Counted from the stretch's first letter, positions 53,177-61,792 are shown. The stretch: 64,000 bases of DNA from Arhodomonas sp051195215 (GCF_051195215.1 NZ_JBNAZM010000010.1:1-64000), one strand, 5' to 3'. A program made the numbers and translations. Notes: generated from the letters alone by a model not told the origin.

Positions 53177-53196
53177 TTAACGGAAACGGCCGTTAA
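53177..53196 (+). promoter_or_regulatory. Small hairpin before coxC
   Basis: TTAACGG (53177-53183) pairs with CCGTTAA (53190-53196) around a 6-nt loop, ending 3 nt before the coxC ribosome site GAGGA. It could modulate translation or mark an RNA end between coxA and coxC. Confidence 0.4.
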
Positions 53197-53210
53197 AGAG
53201 GACGAATTAC

Positions 53211-54074
53211 ATGGCTCAAGCACACGGCGGCGGCTACTACGTTCCGCACCACAGCTACTGGCCCCTGGTGACCAGCATCGGGCTGTTCAGCACCGGGCTG
53301 GGCGCCGGTGGGTATCTCCAGGGGCTCGGCTGGGGGCCTTACCTCCTGGGCCTCGGCCTGGCGATCATCATCGGCGTGTTCTTCGGCTGGTTCGGCAGCG
53401 TGATCCGGGAAGGGCGCGCCGGGCTCTACAATGACCAGGTCGATATATCGTTCCGCTGGGGCATGATCTGGTTCATATTCTCCGAGGTCATGTTCTTCGG
53501 GGCCTTCTTCGGCGCGCTGTTCTATGCACGAATGCTCTCCATTCCGTGGCTGAGCGGCGACGACCCGGCCACGAGCAAGTTCCTGTGGGACGCCGTTTCG
53601 CTGAACTGGCCGACCGCCGGCCCCGGACTCACCGACCTAGAGTTCGAGCCCATGGGCGCGTGGCCGCTGCCCACGATCAACACCATGCTGCTGCTCGCTT
53701 CCGGCGTGACCGTCACGATCGCCCATCACGCCCTGAAGGACCGGGAGCGTGCCAAGCTGGTGCTGTTCATGTGGGCGACCATCGCCCTCGGTACCGTATT
53801 CCTGTTTCTGCAGGGCTTCGAGTATTACGAGGCGTGGGCGCACATGAACCTGAAGCTGTCCACGGGCATATACGGCTCCACGTTCTTCATGCTCACCGGG
53901 TTTCACGGCCTGCACGTGCTCATGGGCACGATCATGCTCATCGTGATTACCCTGCGCTGCATGAGCGGCCATTTCTCACCGGAGCACCACTTCGGTTATG
54001 AGGGCGTGGTGTGGTACTGGCACTTCGTGGACGTGGTTTGGCTCGGCCTGTATATCTTCGTCTACATCATCTAG
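53211..54074 (+). CDS. coxC: Cytochrome c oxidase subunit III
   Basis: A 287-residue polytopic subunit with about seven membrane segments. The HHSYWPLVTS N-terminus, FRWGMIWFIFSEVMFFGAFF and the C-terminal FHGLHVLMG and VVWYWHFVDVVWLGLYI are all characteristic. It follows the microprotein gene and ends at a strong hairpin, so the coxBAC transcript probably stops there. Confidence 0.95.
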   Translation: MAQAHGGGYYVPHHSYWPLVTSIGLFSTGLGAGGYLQGLGWGPYLLGLGLAIIIGVFFGWFGSVIREGRAGLYNDQVDISFRWGMIWFIFSEVMFFGAFFGALFYARMLSIPWLSGDDPATSKFLWDAVSLNWPTAGPGLTDLEFEPMGAWPLPTINTMLLLASGVTVTIAHHALKDRERAKLVLFMWATIALGTVFLFLQGFEYYEAWAHMNLKLSTGIYGSTFFMLTGFHGLHVLMGTIMLIVITLRCMSGHFSPEHHFGYEGVVWYWHFVDVVWLGLYIFVYII

Positions 54075-54083
54075 GTAATGACC

Positions 54084-54111
54084 GTGCGGGGGCGGTATGC
54101 CGCCCCCGCAC
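54084..54111. terminator. Bidirectional terminator hairpin
   Basis: A perfect 12-bp stem, GTGCGGGGGCGG (54084-54095) with CCGCCCCCGCAC (54100-54111), closes on TATG. It lies between the convergent coxC and DUF2909 genes, 9 nt and 2 nt from their stops. No T-run. Confidence 0.7.
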
Positions 54112-54113
54112 AG

Positions 54114-54332
54114 TCACGACAGCGGACTCGGGTTGGGCTGGAGCACGCCGGTGAACAGCCCGAGGAGGATGAGCGCGAACAGCACCACTGACAGGCCGAT
54201 GCGCACGGTGAGTGCGTTCATGGTGCGTCGGGTTCGGCTACGGTCGTGGACCAGGAACACCAGCCCGGAGCCCAGGCTGACGAGGATGGCGAGCAGCGCC
54301 AGCACGATTCCTCCCTTGATCAGGATTTCCAT
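54114..54332 (-). CDS. DUF2909 twin-span membrane protein
   Basis: A 72-residue protein of two membrane segments (about 7-27 and 44-64) joined by a basic loop (HDRSRTRRTMNALTVRIG). DUF2909 proteins are regularly found opposite surf1 in cytochrome oxidase clusters; role unknown. Three in-frame ATGs exist (54362, 54338, 54332). The CGGAG is correctly placed only for the last, MEILIKGG, so I chose it. Confidence 0.78.
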   Translation of the reverse strand: MEILIKGGIVLALLAILVSLGSGLVFLVHDRSRTRRTMNALTVRIGLSVVLFALILLGLFTGVLQPNPSPLS

Positions 54333-54400
54333 CGTCATCTCCGGTTTGCGTGGTTGCGCCATTGTACGCCACGCGTGTCCGGGGGCCCGGTAAGGCGGAT

Positions 54401-55123
54401 ATGCGAGTGGGTGCTCTCGAGTTCCGGCCGACGCTTTGGCCGTCGCTGGCAGTGATCGTTCTGCTTCCAGTGCTGGTTGGGCTGGGTATCTGGCAGCTTG
54501 AGCGCGCCGACGACAAGCAGGCGATCCTCGACGCTCGCGCTGCGGCGAACCAGGCGCCGGCGCTCGCGCTCAACGATCGCATGCCGTCGATGAAGGTGGC
54601 CATGCATCGCCGGGCGAGCGTGCACGGCCACTTCGACAACGAACGGCAGTTCCTGCTCGACAATCAGGTGAGCAACGGCGTTGCCGGCTATCGTATCCTC
54701 ACGCCGCTGCGTCTCGCCGGTAGTGATCGCGCGATTCTCGTGGACCGTGGCTGGGTCCCTGCACCGGCGCGCCGCGATCGTCTGCCCGATATCGATGTCG
54801 GCGGCGGTGAGCGGCGGTTGACCGGCCGAATCGACGATGGTCCTTCCGTGGGGTTACGCCTCGGTGCCGCTTATGTTGGCGACGGCGGCTGGCCGCGGCG
54901 GATTCAGTATCTGGATTATCAGGCTATGGGGAATGCTCTGCCTTATGAGCTCGCGCCCTACTTGCTCGAGACCGGCGAGGCGGCGCAGCAGGTCCAGCCT
55001 GCGGGAATGCGTTTCGGCCCGCGCCGGCATTACGGCTATGCCACACAGTGGTTCGCGCTCGCCACGGCTTTGGTGGTGATTTACGTCGGCGTCAATCTCC
55101 GCCGCAGGACTATACATGAGTGA
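54401..55123 (+). CDS. surf1: SURF1-family cytochrome oxidase assembly protein
   Basis: A 240-residue protein with an N-terminal and a C-terminal membrane segment around a periplasmic domain. LGIWQLERADDKQAIL near residues 29-44 and the ILVDRGWVP strand are SURF1 signatures. YATQWFALATALVVIY is the second membrane span. Bacterial Surf1 binds heme a and delivers it to subunit I. TAAGGCGG precedes the ATG. The end overlaps the next gene by 8 nt. Confidence 0.92.
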   Translation: MRVGALEFRPTLWPSLAVIVLLPVLVGLGIWQLERADDKQAILDARAAANQAPALALNDRMPSMKVAMHRRASVHGHFDNERQFLLDNQVSNGVAGYRILTPLRLAGSDRAILVDRGWVPAPARRDRLPDIDVGGGERRLTGRIDDGPSVGLRLGAAYVGDGGWPRRIQYLDYQAMGNALPYELAPYLLETGEAAQQVQPAGMRFGPRRHYGYATQWFALATALVVIYVGVNLRRRTIHE

Positions 55124-55760
55124 CAACCGACCTTCCGGCAGGGGCCGCGTGCAGCTGGTCGCGCTCGCGGCGATGTTCTTCGGGCCGGCGCTGCTTGCCT
55201 GGGCCATGGTGATCACCGACTGGCGGCCGGCCGGGACCATCAATCACGGCGAGCTCATAGAGCCGCCGGTGCGGCAGGACACCGAGGGGTGGCGCGTGCG
55301 CGACGGCGTGGCGCTGACACCGGCGTGGTTCCGGGGTCACTGGAGCTGGCTCGTGCCGGTAGCGGGTGATTGCGGCAAGGCATGCGCGGCACTGCTCGAC
55401 GAGCTCCGCCGCGTGCGCCTCGCTCTCGACAAGGATGCGGACCGCATACGGGTGGTGCTGCTGCAGCCGCGTTATGCCAGCCCGCCGGCGCCACCCGCCC
55501 GGTTCCCCGCCCTGGAGCTCGTGACCGCTCCACCCGGGGCACTCGCCGGGGTCGCGAATGCCGCCGCATCCGCTGGCGAAACCGAGGGTGAGCTGCCCGT
55601 GGTGGTCGTCGATTACCTCGGTTTTCGCATGATGGCGTATCCGTCGCCGGTGGATGGCTCCGCGGTGCTCGATGACATGGAGCGGCTGCTCAAGCTCGCC
55701 AAGGAGCAGGTGGAGCGGTATCAGCAACTCGAGAAGGGGACGACGCCGGCGGCTGATTGA
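55116..55760 (+). CDS. SCO-like thioredoxin-fold membrane protein
   Basis: The 214-residue protein has one N-terminal membrane segment (about 13-33) and a periplasmic domain. A CGKAC pair (Cys86, Cys90) follows a strand WSWLVPVAGD, the spacing seen in SCO copper chaperones. The conserved distal histidine of true SCO proteins is not evident. This gene type lies between surf1 and ctaA in many gammaproteobacteria. A role in thiol or copper handling for CuA is inferred. It is coupled to surf1. Confidence 0.72.
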   Translation: MSDNRPSGRGRVQLVALAAMFFGPALLAWAMVITDWRPAGTINHGELIEPPVRQDTEGWRVRDGVALTPAWFRGHWSWLVPVAGDCGKACAALLDELRRVRLALDKDADRIRVVLLQPRYASPPAPPARFPALELVTAPPGALAGVANAAASAGETEGELPVVVVDYLGFRMMAYPSPVDGSAVLDDMERLLKLAKEQVERYQQLEKGTTPAAD

Positions 55761-55802
55761 CCGGATTGCCCTCTGTAACGCTTGACGCAGGCTTGTGGAC
55801 CC

Positions 55803-56810
55803 ATGACGCGATCACCCTGGTTCTTTCGGCTCTCCCTGCTCGCCACAGTGCTCGCGCTGGGCGTGGTCGTGCTGGGCGCCTACGTTCGGTTGTCGGATGC
55901 CGGTCTGGGCTGCCCTGACTGGCCCGGGTGCTATGGCCGCATCGGTGTCCCGGAGACGCCGGCGGCGGTGGCCGACGCGAACGCCGCCTACCCGGATCGG
56001 CCGGTCGAGGCCGCCAAGGGCTGGAAGGAAATGATCCATCGCTACTTCGCGGGCGCCCTGGGTCTGCTCGTTTTCGCGCTGGCCGTGACCGCATGGCGGC
56101 GGCGCCATGTGCCGGGGCAACCCGTGGTGGTACCAGTGCTGCTGGTCGCGGTGATCATTTTCCAGGCCGTGCTCGGTATGTGGACGGTGACCTGGAAGCT
56201 CAAACCCTTCATCGTGATGGCCCATCTCCTCGGCGGCCTGACTACGCTGTCGCTTCTCGCGTGGCAGACTCTGCGTGCTTGCCGGGAGGGCGGCGGGGCG
56301 GGGTTGTCGCGACGCTGGCAAGCGATACTGTTGGGGGCGCTCCTTCTGGTCGTCGGGCAGGTGGCGCTGGGCGGCTGGACCAGTGCCAACTATGCCGCGC
56401 TCGCCTGTAACGAGTTTCCCGCCTGCACTCTGGGCGAGGTGTGGCCGGCGGAAGCCGACTTCGTCCGTGGCTTCGAGCTGTGGCACGGCATCGGGCCCGA
56501 CTACGAGTACGGCACCCACCTTGCGCGGGAGGCGAAGGTGGCGATTCACCTGGCGCATCGTGCCGGCGCAGTCGTCGTGCTCGTCGTCCTGCTGGCGGTG
56601 GCGGCGGGTCTCATCCGGCATGGCCGGACCGTGGGACGGCTCGGTATGGTGCTCGCGGCCGCAGTCGTCGTGCAGTTCCTGTTGGGGGTGGGCAACGTCT
56701 GGTTCAGCTTGCCCCTGGCCGTGGCGGTAGCGCACAATGCAGGCGCAGCCATCCTCTTGTTGCTCCTCGTGGGGCTCAATCACGTCGCGCAGCCGAAACG
56801 CCAGTCATGA
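55803..56810 (+). CDS. ctaA: Heme A synthase
   Basis: Oxidises the methyl group of heme O to the formyl of heme A. The 335-residue membrane protein has two homologous four-helix halves. VVLGAYVRLSDAGLGCPDWPGCYG begins the first, with its cysteine pair, and LGGWTSANYAALAC the second. Heme-binding histidines occur in EMIHRYFAG and VAHLLGG-like contexts. A TTG at 55782 is in frame; the ATG at 55803 is preferred. The stop overlaps ctaB by 4 nt. Confidence 0.94.
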   Translation: MTRSPWFFRLSLLATVLALGVVVLGAYVRLSDAGLGCPDWPGCYGRIGVPETPAAVADANAAYPDRPVEAAKGWKEMIHRYFAGALGLLVFALAVTAWRRRHVPGQPVVVPVLLVAVIIFQAVLGMWTVTWKLKPFIVMAHLLGGLTTLSLLAWQTLRACREGGGAGLSRRWQAILLGALLLVVGQVALGGWTSANYAALACNEFPACTLGEVWPAEADFVRGFELWHGIGPDYEYGTHLAREAKVAIHLAHRAGAVVVLVVLLAVAAGLIRHGRTVGRLGMVLAAAVVVQFLLGVGNVWFSLPLAVAVAHNAGAAILLLLLVGLNHVAQPKRQS

Positions 56811-57745
56811 GTCATACTGCTTCCACCGTTTCCAGCGAGGATCTGCCGGTGCACCGCCATCTGATCCAGCACTGGCGGGACTACTACGAGCTGTGCAAAC
56901 CCGGTGTCGTGGCGCTCATGGTGTTCACTGCGGTCGTGGGGGAGCTGCTTGCGGTGCCGGGCATCGTTCCCTGGCGGGCGCTGACTCTCGGTAACCTGGG
57001 GATAGCGCTGGCGGCGGGGTCGGCGGCGGCGGTCAACCACCTCGTCGACCGGGGTATCGATGCGCGCATGGCGCGCACCCGCGGCCGTCCCATGCCCACG
57101 GGACACATCCGGTTGCCGCATGCCATCGTCTTCGCCGCGATTCTCGGCGTGAGCGGGCTTGCGATCCTTTACTATTTCGTCAATCCGCTGACCGCGGGGC
57201 TCACGTTTGCCTCGCTCATTGGCTATGCGTTCATTTACACGATGTTCCTGAAGCGCGCGACGCCGCAGAACATCGTCATCGGCGGTGCAGCGGGCGCCGC
57301 GCCGCCCGTGCTCGGGTGGACCGCGGTGACCGGGACCATCGAACCCCATGCCCTGCTGCTGTTCCTGATCATCTTCGTGTGGACGCCGCCTCACTTCTGG
57401 GCCCTCGCCATCCACCGTCGCGAAGAGTACGCGAAGGTTGATATCCCGATGCTGCCCGTCACACACGGCGACCGGTTCACGCGCTGGCACGTGCTGTTCT
57501 ATACGCTGCTGCTGCTAGCGGTGACAGCGCTCCCGTTCGCGACGGGCATGAGCGGCTGGCTGTACTTCGCGGGGGCGATGGTTCTGGGGGTGGGGTATCT
57601 GTACTACGCGGTGGCGATGCTGGTAAGCGACGACCGGTCGCTGCCCATGCGTTCATTCGGTTTTTCCATCATCTACCTGATGGCGTTGTTCGCCGTCCTG
57701 TTGCTCGACCGCTACCTGCCGTTCATTCGCGACCTGTTCGTGTAG
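56807..57745 (+). CDS. ctaB: Protoheme IX farnesyltransferase (heme O synthase)
   Basis: Adds the farnesyl chain to protoheme. The 312-residue UbiA-superfamily protein has about eight or nine membrane segments. The first aspartate motif is NHLVDRGIDARMARTRGRP and the second region is DIPMLPVTHGD. WTPPHFWALA is characteristic of heme O synthases. With ctaA it makes heme A for CoxA. A longer frame upstream is a shadow of ctaA. No typical SCO1 gene follows it. Confidence 0.95.
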   Translation: MSHTASTVSSEDLPVHRHLIQHWRDYYELCKPGVVALMVFTAVVGELLAVPGIVPWRALTLGNLGIALAAGSAAAVNHLVDRGIDARMARTRGRPMPTGHIRLPHAIVFAAILGVSGLAILYYFVNPLTAGLTFASLIGYAFIYTMFLKRATPQNIVIGGAAGAAPPVLGWTAVTGTIEPHALLLFLIIFVWTPPHFWALAIHRREEYAKVDIPMLPVTHGDRFTRWHVLFYTLLLLAVTALPFATGMSGWLYFAGAMVLGVGYLYYAVAMLVSDDRSLPMRSFGFSIIYLMALFAVLLLDRYLPFIRDLFV

Positions 57746-57758
57746 GCTGCGACGAGAA

Positions 57759-57783
57759 GGGCCGCAGCGCCATGCCGCGGCCC
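57759..57783. terminator. Hairpin after ctaB
   Basis: GGGCCGC (57759-57765) pairs with GCGGCCC (57777-57783) around an 11-nt loop between convergent genes. Weak as a terminator because no T-run follows. Confidence 0.4.
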
Positions 57784-57801
57784 GGTTACGACATCTGCCG
57801 G

Positions 57802-58338
57802 TCAGAAGTTGAAGCCGACACCCACGCCGTATGCCCAGGCGCCGTCATCGAAGCCTTCGTCCGCGTCGCCAGCATCGTCGAAGAAGAACTGATACTCGGC
57901 GCGGCCGACAATGAAGGTACGCGGCAGAACGTAGTATTTCAGGCCCGTCTCGAGCCCGGCGAAGGCGCTGTCGTTGACGCCGTCCCCGTAAATCCCGCCC
58001 AGGCTGGCGCCGACGAACGGCCGCAGGGCGGCGCTTCCGAAGTGATAGTCGGCAAAGCCTCGGGTGGCGCCGTTCCATGCGTCATTGGAGATGTCTTCCC
58101 CTTCGATGTCGGCGAAGTTGAGGCTCTGGCGGATGCCGACTTCGAGCTCGCGTGACAGGTACCAGCCGAATTCGCCGGAGACGCCTGCGCTGGAATTGTC
58201 GAAATCCTGGTCGCTGCTGCCGGTGCCGGAGATGGTGAACTCGCGGTCGCCGGCTTCGGGGCCCACGTCGCCCGGCCCTTGCGCGAACGCAAGGCACGGT
58301 ACGACGGCGAAGGCGGCGGTGATGAGATATCGATTCAT
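57802..58338 (-). CDS. Outer-membrane beta-barrel protein, OmpA/OmpW-like fold
   Basis: A 178-residue protein with a cleavable signal peptide (cleavage near LAFA-QGP, residue 19). Alternating hydrophobic strands are followed by a C-terminal YGVGVGFNF ending in phenylalanine, the usual barrel signal. Acidic loops (DADEGFDDG) fit a halophile. Size suggests an eight-stranded barrel. No specific function can be assigned. Confidence 0.75.
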   Translation of the reverse strand: MNRYLITAAFAVVPCLAFAQGPGDVGPEAGDREFTISGTGSSDQDFDNSSAGVSGEFGWYLSRELEVGIRQSLNFADIEGEDISNDAWNGATRGFADYHFGSAALRPFVGASLGGIYGDGVNDSAFAGLETGLKYYVLPRTFIVGRAEYQFFFDDAGDADEGFDDGAWAYGVGVGFNF

Positions 58339-58729
58339 GGGGCGTCCCTCCGTGTTCGCTAACGTTTCCCCAACAAAACCTATAGCAGGGAATTACGTTG
58401 CACGATACGTGCCCATCCGGATGTGGCGTGCCCAGGTGCTTGTTTTTGCTTGACGTTTTCGTTCGCCACATACTGTCTGCCACAACTAGGCCGTCACGTT
58501 TGTAGCCTGTGCACGACACATGTCGCTGACAAACCCGTCGTTTCGGTGTTAAATGCTGCTTATTTAGCTGCTTACGTTGTGTTGTCGTTAAACAACAGGG
58601 GTGCAGAATGTATTGACTGCTATCGGGTGCGGGGTTACGGCTTAGCCGTGTTTGGGAATTAGTCAGCATCGTCCGCATACTCGCGGGACATGACGAGTTT
58701 CACGCAACGTCAGGGAGTAGTTATCCGCC
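58339..58729. other. 391-bp AT-richer divergent intergenic region
   Basis: No gene was recognised between the barrel gene (minus) and the PEBP-like gene (plus). Base composition drops to near half GC, well below the neighbours. On the plus strand TTGACG (58450-58455) and TACTGT (58471-58476) form a weak promoter pair with a short 15-nt spacer. On the minus strand TATAGG (58384-58379) is a possible -10 for the barrel gene. Around 58550-58600 ATTTAGCTGC and GTTGTCGTTAAACAAC form small inverted repeats. Confidence 0.4.
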
Positions 58730-59356
58730 ATGCGCATCCGTAGTGACAGCATCAACGATGAAGCCCCGATCGACGCTCGCTACGCGTTCGGCGTTCCGGA
58801 CGCTGAAGCGCACATGGCACTCGGATCCAACCGTAGCCCGCACATCGCGTGGACGGACGTGCCCGAAGGCACCCGCTCAATCGCGGTCATCTGCCATGAC
58901 CCGGATGCGCCGACCAGCGCCGACGATGTCAACCAGGAAGGTCGGTCCGTCTCGGCGACGTTGCCGCGCACGGACTTCTTCCACTGGGTCCTGGTCGATG
59001 TGGATCCCGCCGACGGTGAGCTCGCGGAGGGTAGCCACAGCGACGGCGTGGTCGCCGGGGGAAAGACGGCGGACGCGGCGCCCCAGGGGCGTCCGGGCGT
59101 CAACACCTATACCGATTTCCTCGCCGGAAGCGCGGAGCTGGCCGGAACGTACTGGGGGTACGATGGTCCCTGCCCGCCCTGGAACGATGAGATTCCCCAC
59201 CGCTATATCTTTACCGTGTACGCCCTGGACGTGCCGCGTCTTGAAGTGGACGGGGCGTTCACCGGCGAGGACGTTCGCCAGGCAATCGCCGGCCATGTGC
59301 TGGCGGAAGCGTCACTCACCGGCACCTATAGCCTCAATCCCGAGGTGCCGGCCTAG
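58730..59356 (+). CDS. YbhB/YbcL-type PEBP-family protein
   Basis: A 208-residue cytoplasmic member of the phosphatidylethanolamine-binding (Raf kinase inhibitor-like) family. DPDAP at 57-61, preceded by His56, and FFHWVLVDVD at about 83-92 form the anion pocket. GYDGPCPPWNDE and RYIFTVYALD follow. Bacterial roles are unclear. AGGGAGTAG precedes the ATG. Its TAG stop overlaps the TAG of the convergent DUF2252 gene within CTAG. Confidence 0.88.
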   Translation: MRIRSDSINDEAPIDARYAFGVPDAEAHMALGSNRSPHIAWTDVPEGTRSIAVICHDPDAPTSADDVNQEGRSVSATLPRTDFFHWVLVDVDPADGELAEGSHSDGVVAGGKTADAAPQGRPGVNTYTDFLAGSAELAGTYWGYDGPCPPWNDEIPHRYIFTVYALDVPRLEVDGAFTGEDVRQAIAGHVLAEASLTGTYSLNPEVPA

Positions 59357-60705
59357 CCGGTTCCGGCAGCCGCGGCGGCCGGCGTGTCGTCGCGGACCGG
59401 CACGAGCGCTTCCACGAACCACGCGTGGTCCTGTCGTGTCTGGTCGGCGTAGGCGAACGCCAGTGCCCCGAGCGTGCGCAGAAACGCCTCGCGGCGGTCG
59501 CCGCCCGTCGCGCGCGTAACGGCCTGCGCGAACGCTGTGGGGTCGTTGGGGTAGAGGGCGTGGCTGCCGCGCACGTGTTCCCAGGCGAGTACCCGCCCCC
59601 ACCATGCCGCCATGGCGCGATAGCGTTTGCCCTTGGTGAGCTTGTGGGTGGGGAAGTCGTCCTTGAACGGGGAGCGCTCGCGTACGGAAAACACCCGGCC
59701 GTGCATCTGCAACCATCCGAGATACGCATCCGGGTGAGAGGCGATGGCGCGGAAGGCCGAGGCGTGACGCTCACCCTCGTGGGCGAAGGCTTCGGCGTAC
59801 TCGCGCTGCTCATCGGCGGGCATGACGTTCCAAGCTTCCGGTGTAGTCTGCTCCTTGATGTCGAGGATGACGTCATCATGTTCGCCTTGGCCCGCTCCCT
59901 CGATCAGGGCGTAGTATCGTTCGCTGCCGAGCGAACCGGTGCCGGCGCCCACGCGATGTGCAACGTCCTTGATCCGGAAATGGGTTTCCGGCGCGTCCTC
60001 GTGGCGGCCCGCCAGGGGACCGCGGTAGCGTTCCAGCGCCGCACGCAGTCGCCGGCGGGTGCCCGGGTCAAGTGCCTCGAGCTTTTTCGATGACGACGTG
60101 GCCAGCACGCGGCCCCGGCGTGGGTGCTCGTGGGTCCACTTCGCGAGCATGCGTGCGCGGCTGCGCTTGCGGGCGACCTTCTCGAGGAATTCGTGCAGCT
60201 CGCCGTCGGTCGTCTCGATGTCGGCCGTGGGTGGCGTCGCACCGTCCGCGTGATCGCTGACAGCGGCGAGATACGCTTCGGCCAGCGCCACGAGTGCCTT
60301 GCGCTGCTTGCCGGCCCCGAAACCCTGGGTACGGCAGTCGAGCACGACGCTGATCGCGAGCCGCCAGAGGTCGTACTGGTAGTCGCCGACGACGCTGTCG
60401 TCGAAATCGTCCATGCCATAGATCACGCGGCCGTAGTGGTCGCCGAAGGCGCCAAAGGTGTAGACGTGGGCGTCTCCTTGCAGCCAGGTCACCGTCTCCG
60501 GGCGTCCGCCGAACAGTGCGAAACGCCAGTCGCCGTAGAAGTCGCGCCAGTAGAGGTGGTTCGTGCCTCTGAAGAAGCGGTAGGGCGATTCCCCCATGCG
60601 CGCGAATTTTTGTCGGCGGGCGGCTTCGTCGAGGCCGTCGTTGGCGTTCTTGATGGCCTCGACGACCTGGTGGCGGCGGTCGTGGCGGATGACCGGTGGC
60701 TGCAT
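59353..60705 (-). CDS. DUF2252 family protein
   Basis: A 450-residue protein of DUF2252, whose fold is related to protein-kinase-like phosphotransferases. The hallmark GDAHVYTFGAFGD is at about 84-96, and the acidic MDDFDDSVVGDYQYDLWRLA at about 103-122. The N-terminal FFRGTNHLYWRDF precedes them. Function is unknown. The frame is open to 60903, but the ATG at 60705 with AACGGGAAACG nearby starts the recognisable part. It is divergent from a LysR regulator gene, which may control it. Confidence 0.85.
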   Translation of the reverse strand: MQPPVIRHDRRHQVVEAIKNANDGLDEAARRQKFARMGESPYRFFRGTNHLYWRDFYGDWRFALFGGRPETVTWLQGDAHVYTFGAFGDHYGRVIYGMDDFDDSVVGDYQYDLWRLAISVVLDCRTQGFGAGKQRKALVALAEAYLAAVSDHADGATPPTADIETTDGELHEFLEKVARKRSRARMLAKWTHEHPRRGRVLATSSSKKLEALDPGTRRRLRAALERYRGPLAGRHEDAPETHFRIKDVAHRVGAGTGSLGSERYYALIEGAGQGEHDDVILDIKEQTTPEAWNVMPADEQREYAEAFAHEGERHASAFRAIASHPDAYLGWLQMHGRVFSVRERSPFKDDFPTHKLTKGKRYRAMAAWWGRVLAWEHVRGSHALYPNDPTAFAQAVTRATGGDRREAFLRTLGALAFAYADQTRQDHAWFVEALVPVRDDTPAAAAAGTG

Positions 60706-60931
60706 GATCGTTTCCCGTTCTGCGCTCGTGGGGGCGAGTCGACCGTAACACGCGATCAGCCTCCCCGCGGCAGCGCATCCATGTCGCTCCGGCGGCCAGG
60801 TACGGAAGACCACGGCATGCCTCGTGAAGTGTCGAGCCGAATCCATTTGTCGGGACGACGGTAGTTCGCTGCAGCTATAAGCCGTCATAATGCAATTATG
60901 CATCGTGACCAGCGAACGGACGGACCGCTAC
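60706..60931. promoter_or_regulatory. Divergent region with LysR-type operator candidate
   Basis: CATAAT (60886-60891), GCA, ATTATG (60895-60900) form a 15-bp perfect inverted repeat with a three-base centre. It is just downstream of a -10-like TATAAG (60876-60881) and 31 nt before the LysR ATG. Such AT-rich palindromes between a LysR gene and its divergent neighbour are typical autoregulatory operators. The rest of the gap shows nothing specific. Confidence 0.55.
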
Positions 60932-61792
60932 ATGGAGCACCTGCCCACCGATCTGCTGCGCACCTTCGTGCTTGTCGCCGACGAGGGGGGCTTCACTCGT
61001 GCCGGCGAGCGACTCGGACGTTCCCAGCCCGCTGTGAGTCTGCAGATGAAGCGGCTCGAGGAGCTCGTCGGCGTGCCGCTGCTCTGGCGCGAGGGGCGTG
61101 GGCTGCGGCCAACCGCGGCGGGGGAGACGCTGCTGGACTATGCGCGCCGGATTCTTGCGCTCAACCGCGAGGCCATCGCGCGCATGGCGCAACCGGCGCT
61201 CGCCGGCAGCATACGCCTGGGCGTGCCGAACGAGTTCGCGAGCTCTTTTCTGCCCGAAATTCTCGGCAAGTTCGCCGAAGCGCACCCCAACGTCACACTC
61301 GAAGTGACCTGTGATCTGAGCACCAACCTGCTGAACCGGCGGGAGCGCGGTGAGCTGGACGTGGCCTTCGCGCTACACGCGGACGATACTCCGCTCGCGG
61401 CCGGCGAAGGCTGGACCGAGCCACTGGTGTGGGTGACGAGCCCGCGCCACGATCGTCATGTGCGCACGCCGATCCCCCTGGTGGTGGCACCCGAGGGGTG
61501 CGTCTACCGCGCGCGCATCCTCGAGCACCTGGAACGGGCCGATGTGCCATGGCGGGTTGCCTACACTTGCGCGAGCTTCGGAGGCATTCGTGCCGGCGTC
61601 CTGGCCGGTCTCGGTGTGACCGTGCTGGCCCGCAGCATCGTGCCCGAGGGCATGCACGTGGTCAGCCGCAATCACTGCCTGCCGGCATTGCCGCCGGTAC
61701 AGGTGCGTCTGCACTACGACCACGACGGGGCACCCGAAACGATCAACGCTCTCGTGGCCCACATGTCCACGAACCTCGAGAGTCGGGTGTGA
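60932..61792 (+). CDS. LysR-family transcriptional regulator
   Basis: A 286-residue regulator. The N-terminal winged HTH (about 5-64) has DLLRTFVLVADEGGFTRAGE and SQPAVSLQMKRLEE. The effector domain follows from about 90 (GSIRLGVPNEFASSFLPEIL). An ATG at 60890 is in frame but lies inside the palindromic operator; the ATG at 60932 gives the usual N-terminus. Effector unknown. Likely targets are the divergent DUF2252 gene, itself, and possibly gcvP 132 bp downstream. Confidence 0.9.
   Translation: MEHLPTDLLRTFVLVADEGGFTRAGERLGRSQPAVSLQMKRLEELVGVPLLWREGRGLRPTAAGETLLDYARRILALNREAIARMAQPALAGSIRLGVPNEFASSFLPEILGKFAEAHPNVTLEVTCDLSTNLLNRRERGELDVAFALHADDTPLAAGEGWTEPLVWVTSPRHDRHVRTPIPLVVAPEGCVYRARILEHLERADVPWRVAYTCASFGGIRAGVLAGLGVTVLARSIVPEGMHVVSRNHCLPALPPVQVRLHYDHDGAPETINALVAHMSTNLESRV

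Noticed and set aside
58339..58729. Possible integron-type attC site (GTTAAAC and GTTAAAT motifs)
   Set aside because: No matching RYYYAAC partner at the right distance, no cassette and no integrase.
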